From assembly GCF_949298305.1 (NCBI RefSeq), contig NZ_CASFWU010000067.1, positions 1-16,056 on the forward strand: 16,056 bases of DNA, read 5' to 3'. Shown piece after piece: positions 15,862-16,056 of this stretch (positions are counted from its first letter, which is position 1; the number at the start of each line of letters is the position of its first letter). A program made the position numbers and the translations under genes. Below the pieces are notes generated by a model, which made no database searches, was not told where the DNA came from, and saw only the letters and a program-made list of their open reading frames with translations. Origin of the DNA: an uncultured Bacteroides sp. (GTDB taxonomy: Bacteria > Bacteroidota > Bacteroidia > Bacteroidales > Bacteroidaceae).

Positions 15862-16056
15862 TAAAAGGGGGTGAGTTCCTGAAGGGGAATACATCAATCA
15901 TTGACACACAAAATGTCGTAAAGACCTACCACCCCGCCCGTTGGGCAGAAGGTGTGTCAAAACTAAGTGATGGTATCTGACTCAAGGTGTGTCAAATTAA
16001 GGAGCTGCTTTCCTTTAGGCACGGATTACACGGAAATTCACGGATTATTATTCTTC
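15862..16056. other. Gene-free right edge with short direct and inverted repeats
   Basis: I see no credible gene. TTGACACAC at 15901-15909 is the reverse complement of GTGTGTCAA at 15952-15960 and again at 15987-15995; the longer direct repeat AAGGTGTGTCAAA occurs at 15949-15961 and 15984-15996. Then CACGGA occurs three times about ten bases apart (16020, 16029, 16039). Such patterns can lie at mobile element edges or extragenic repeat elements, but the window ends before this can be decided. Confidence 0.5.

Noticed and set aside
15674..15907. Small minus-strand frames upstream of the receptor operon
   Set aside because: They run through a terminator and palindromic extragenic repeats, overlap in two frames, and show no coding character.

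Overview
The window looks like a chromosomal segment of a gut-type Bacteroides or a close relative. The evidence is the run of lipoproteins with short acidic stretches after the lipid cysteine, the TonB-dependent receptor with an N-terminal carboxypeptidase-regulatory-like domain, the Porin_10-type outer-membrane protein, and several copies of the Bacteroides -7 promoter element TAnnTTTG. No species can be assigned from the sequence alone.

Layout from left to right. (1) Bases 1-94 hold the 5' end of a transposase gene on the minus strand, cut by the window edge; it resembles IS982-family elements of Bacteroidales. (2) A minus-strand lipoprotein of unknown function is followed by a 660-base gene-free stretch with small palindromes and a 22-bp tandem repeat. 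(3) serB, phosphoserine phosphatase with two N-terminal ACT-like regions, lies on the minus strand with a clear terminator. (4) An AT-rich two-gene type II restriction-modification cassette on the minus strand has the endonuclease overlapping the methyltransferase by 14 bases; its composition differs clearly from both flanks and suggests horizontal gain. (5) On the plus strand, a putative porin is followed 30 bases later by a membrane-anchored periplasmic solute-binding protein. (6) A long perfect hairpin and a terminator separate this convergent pair from the next operon.

(7) The right half is one minus-strand operon: a TonB-dependent receptor, a large surface-type lipoprotein built from duplicated OB-fold-like modules plus a C-terminal jelly-roll-like (choice-of-anchor) domain, and a lipoprotein of the DNA/RNA non-specific endonuclease (beta-beta-alpha metal, NUC1) family. 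Together they read like a Sus-like outer-membrane uptake system whose substrate is nucleic acid instead of glycan: the nuclease would cut, the OB-type lipoprotein would bind, and the receptor would import. This function is inferred from gene order and domain types and is the most interesting proposal in the window. A terminator-like hairpin lies between the OB lipoprotein and nuclease genes and may lower nuclease expression. (8) The last 507 bases contain no credible gene but hold the operon promoter, a minus-strand terminator for a gene outside the window, and extragenic repeats.
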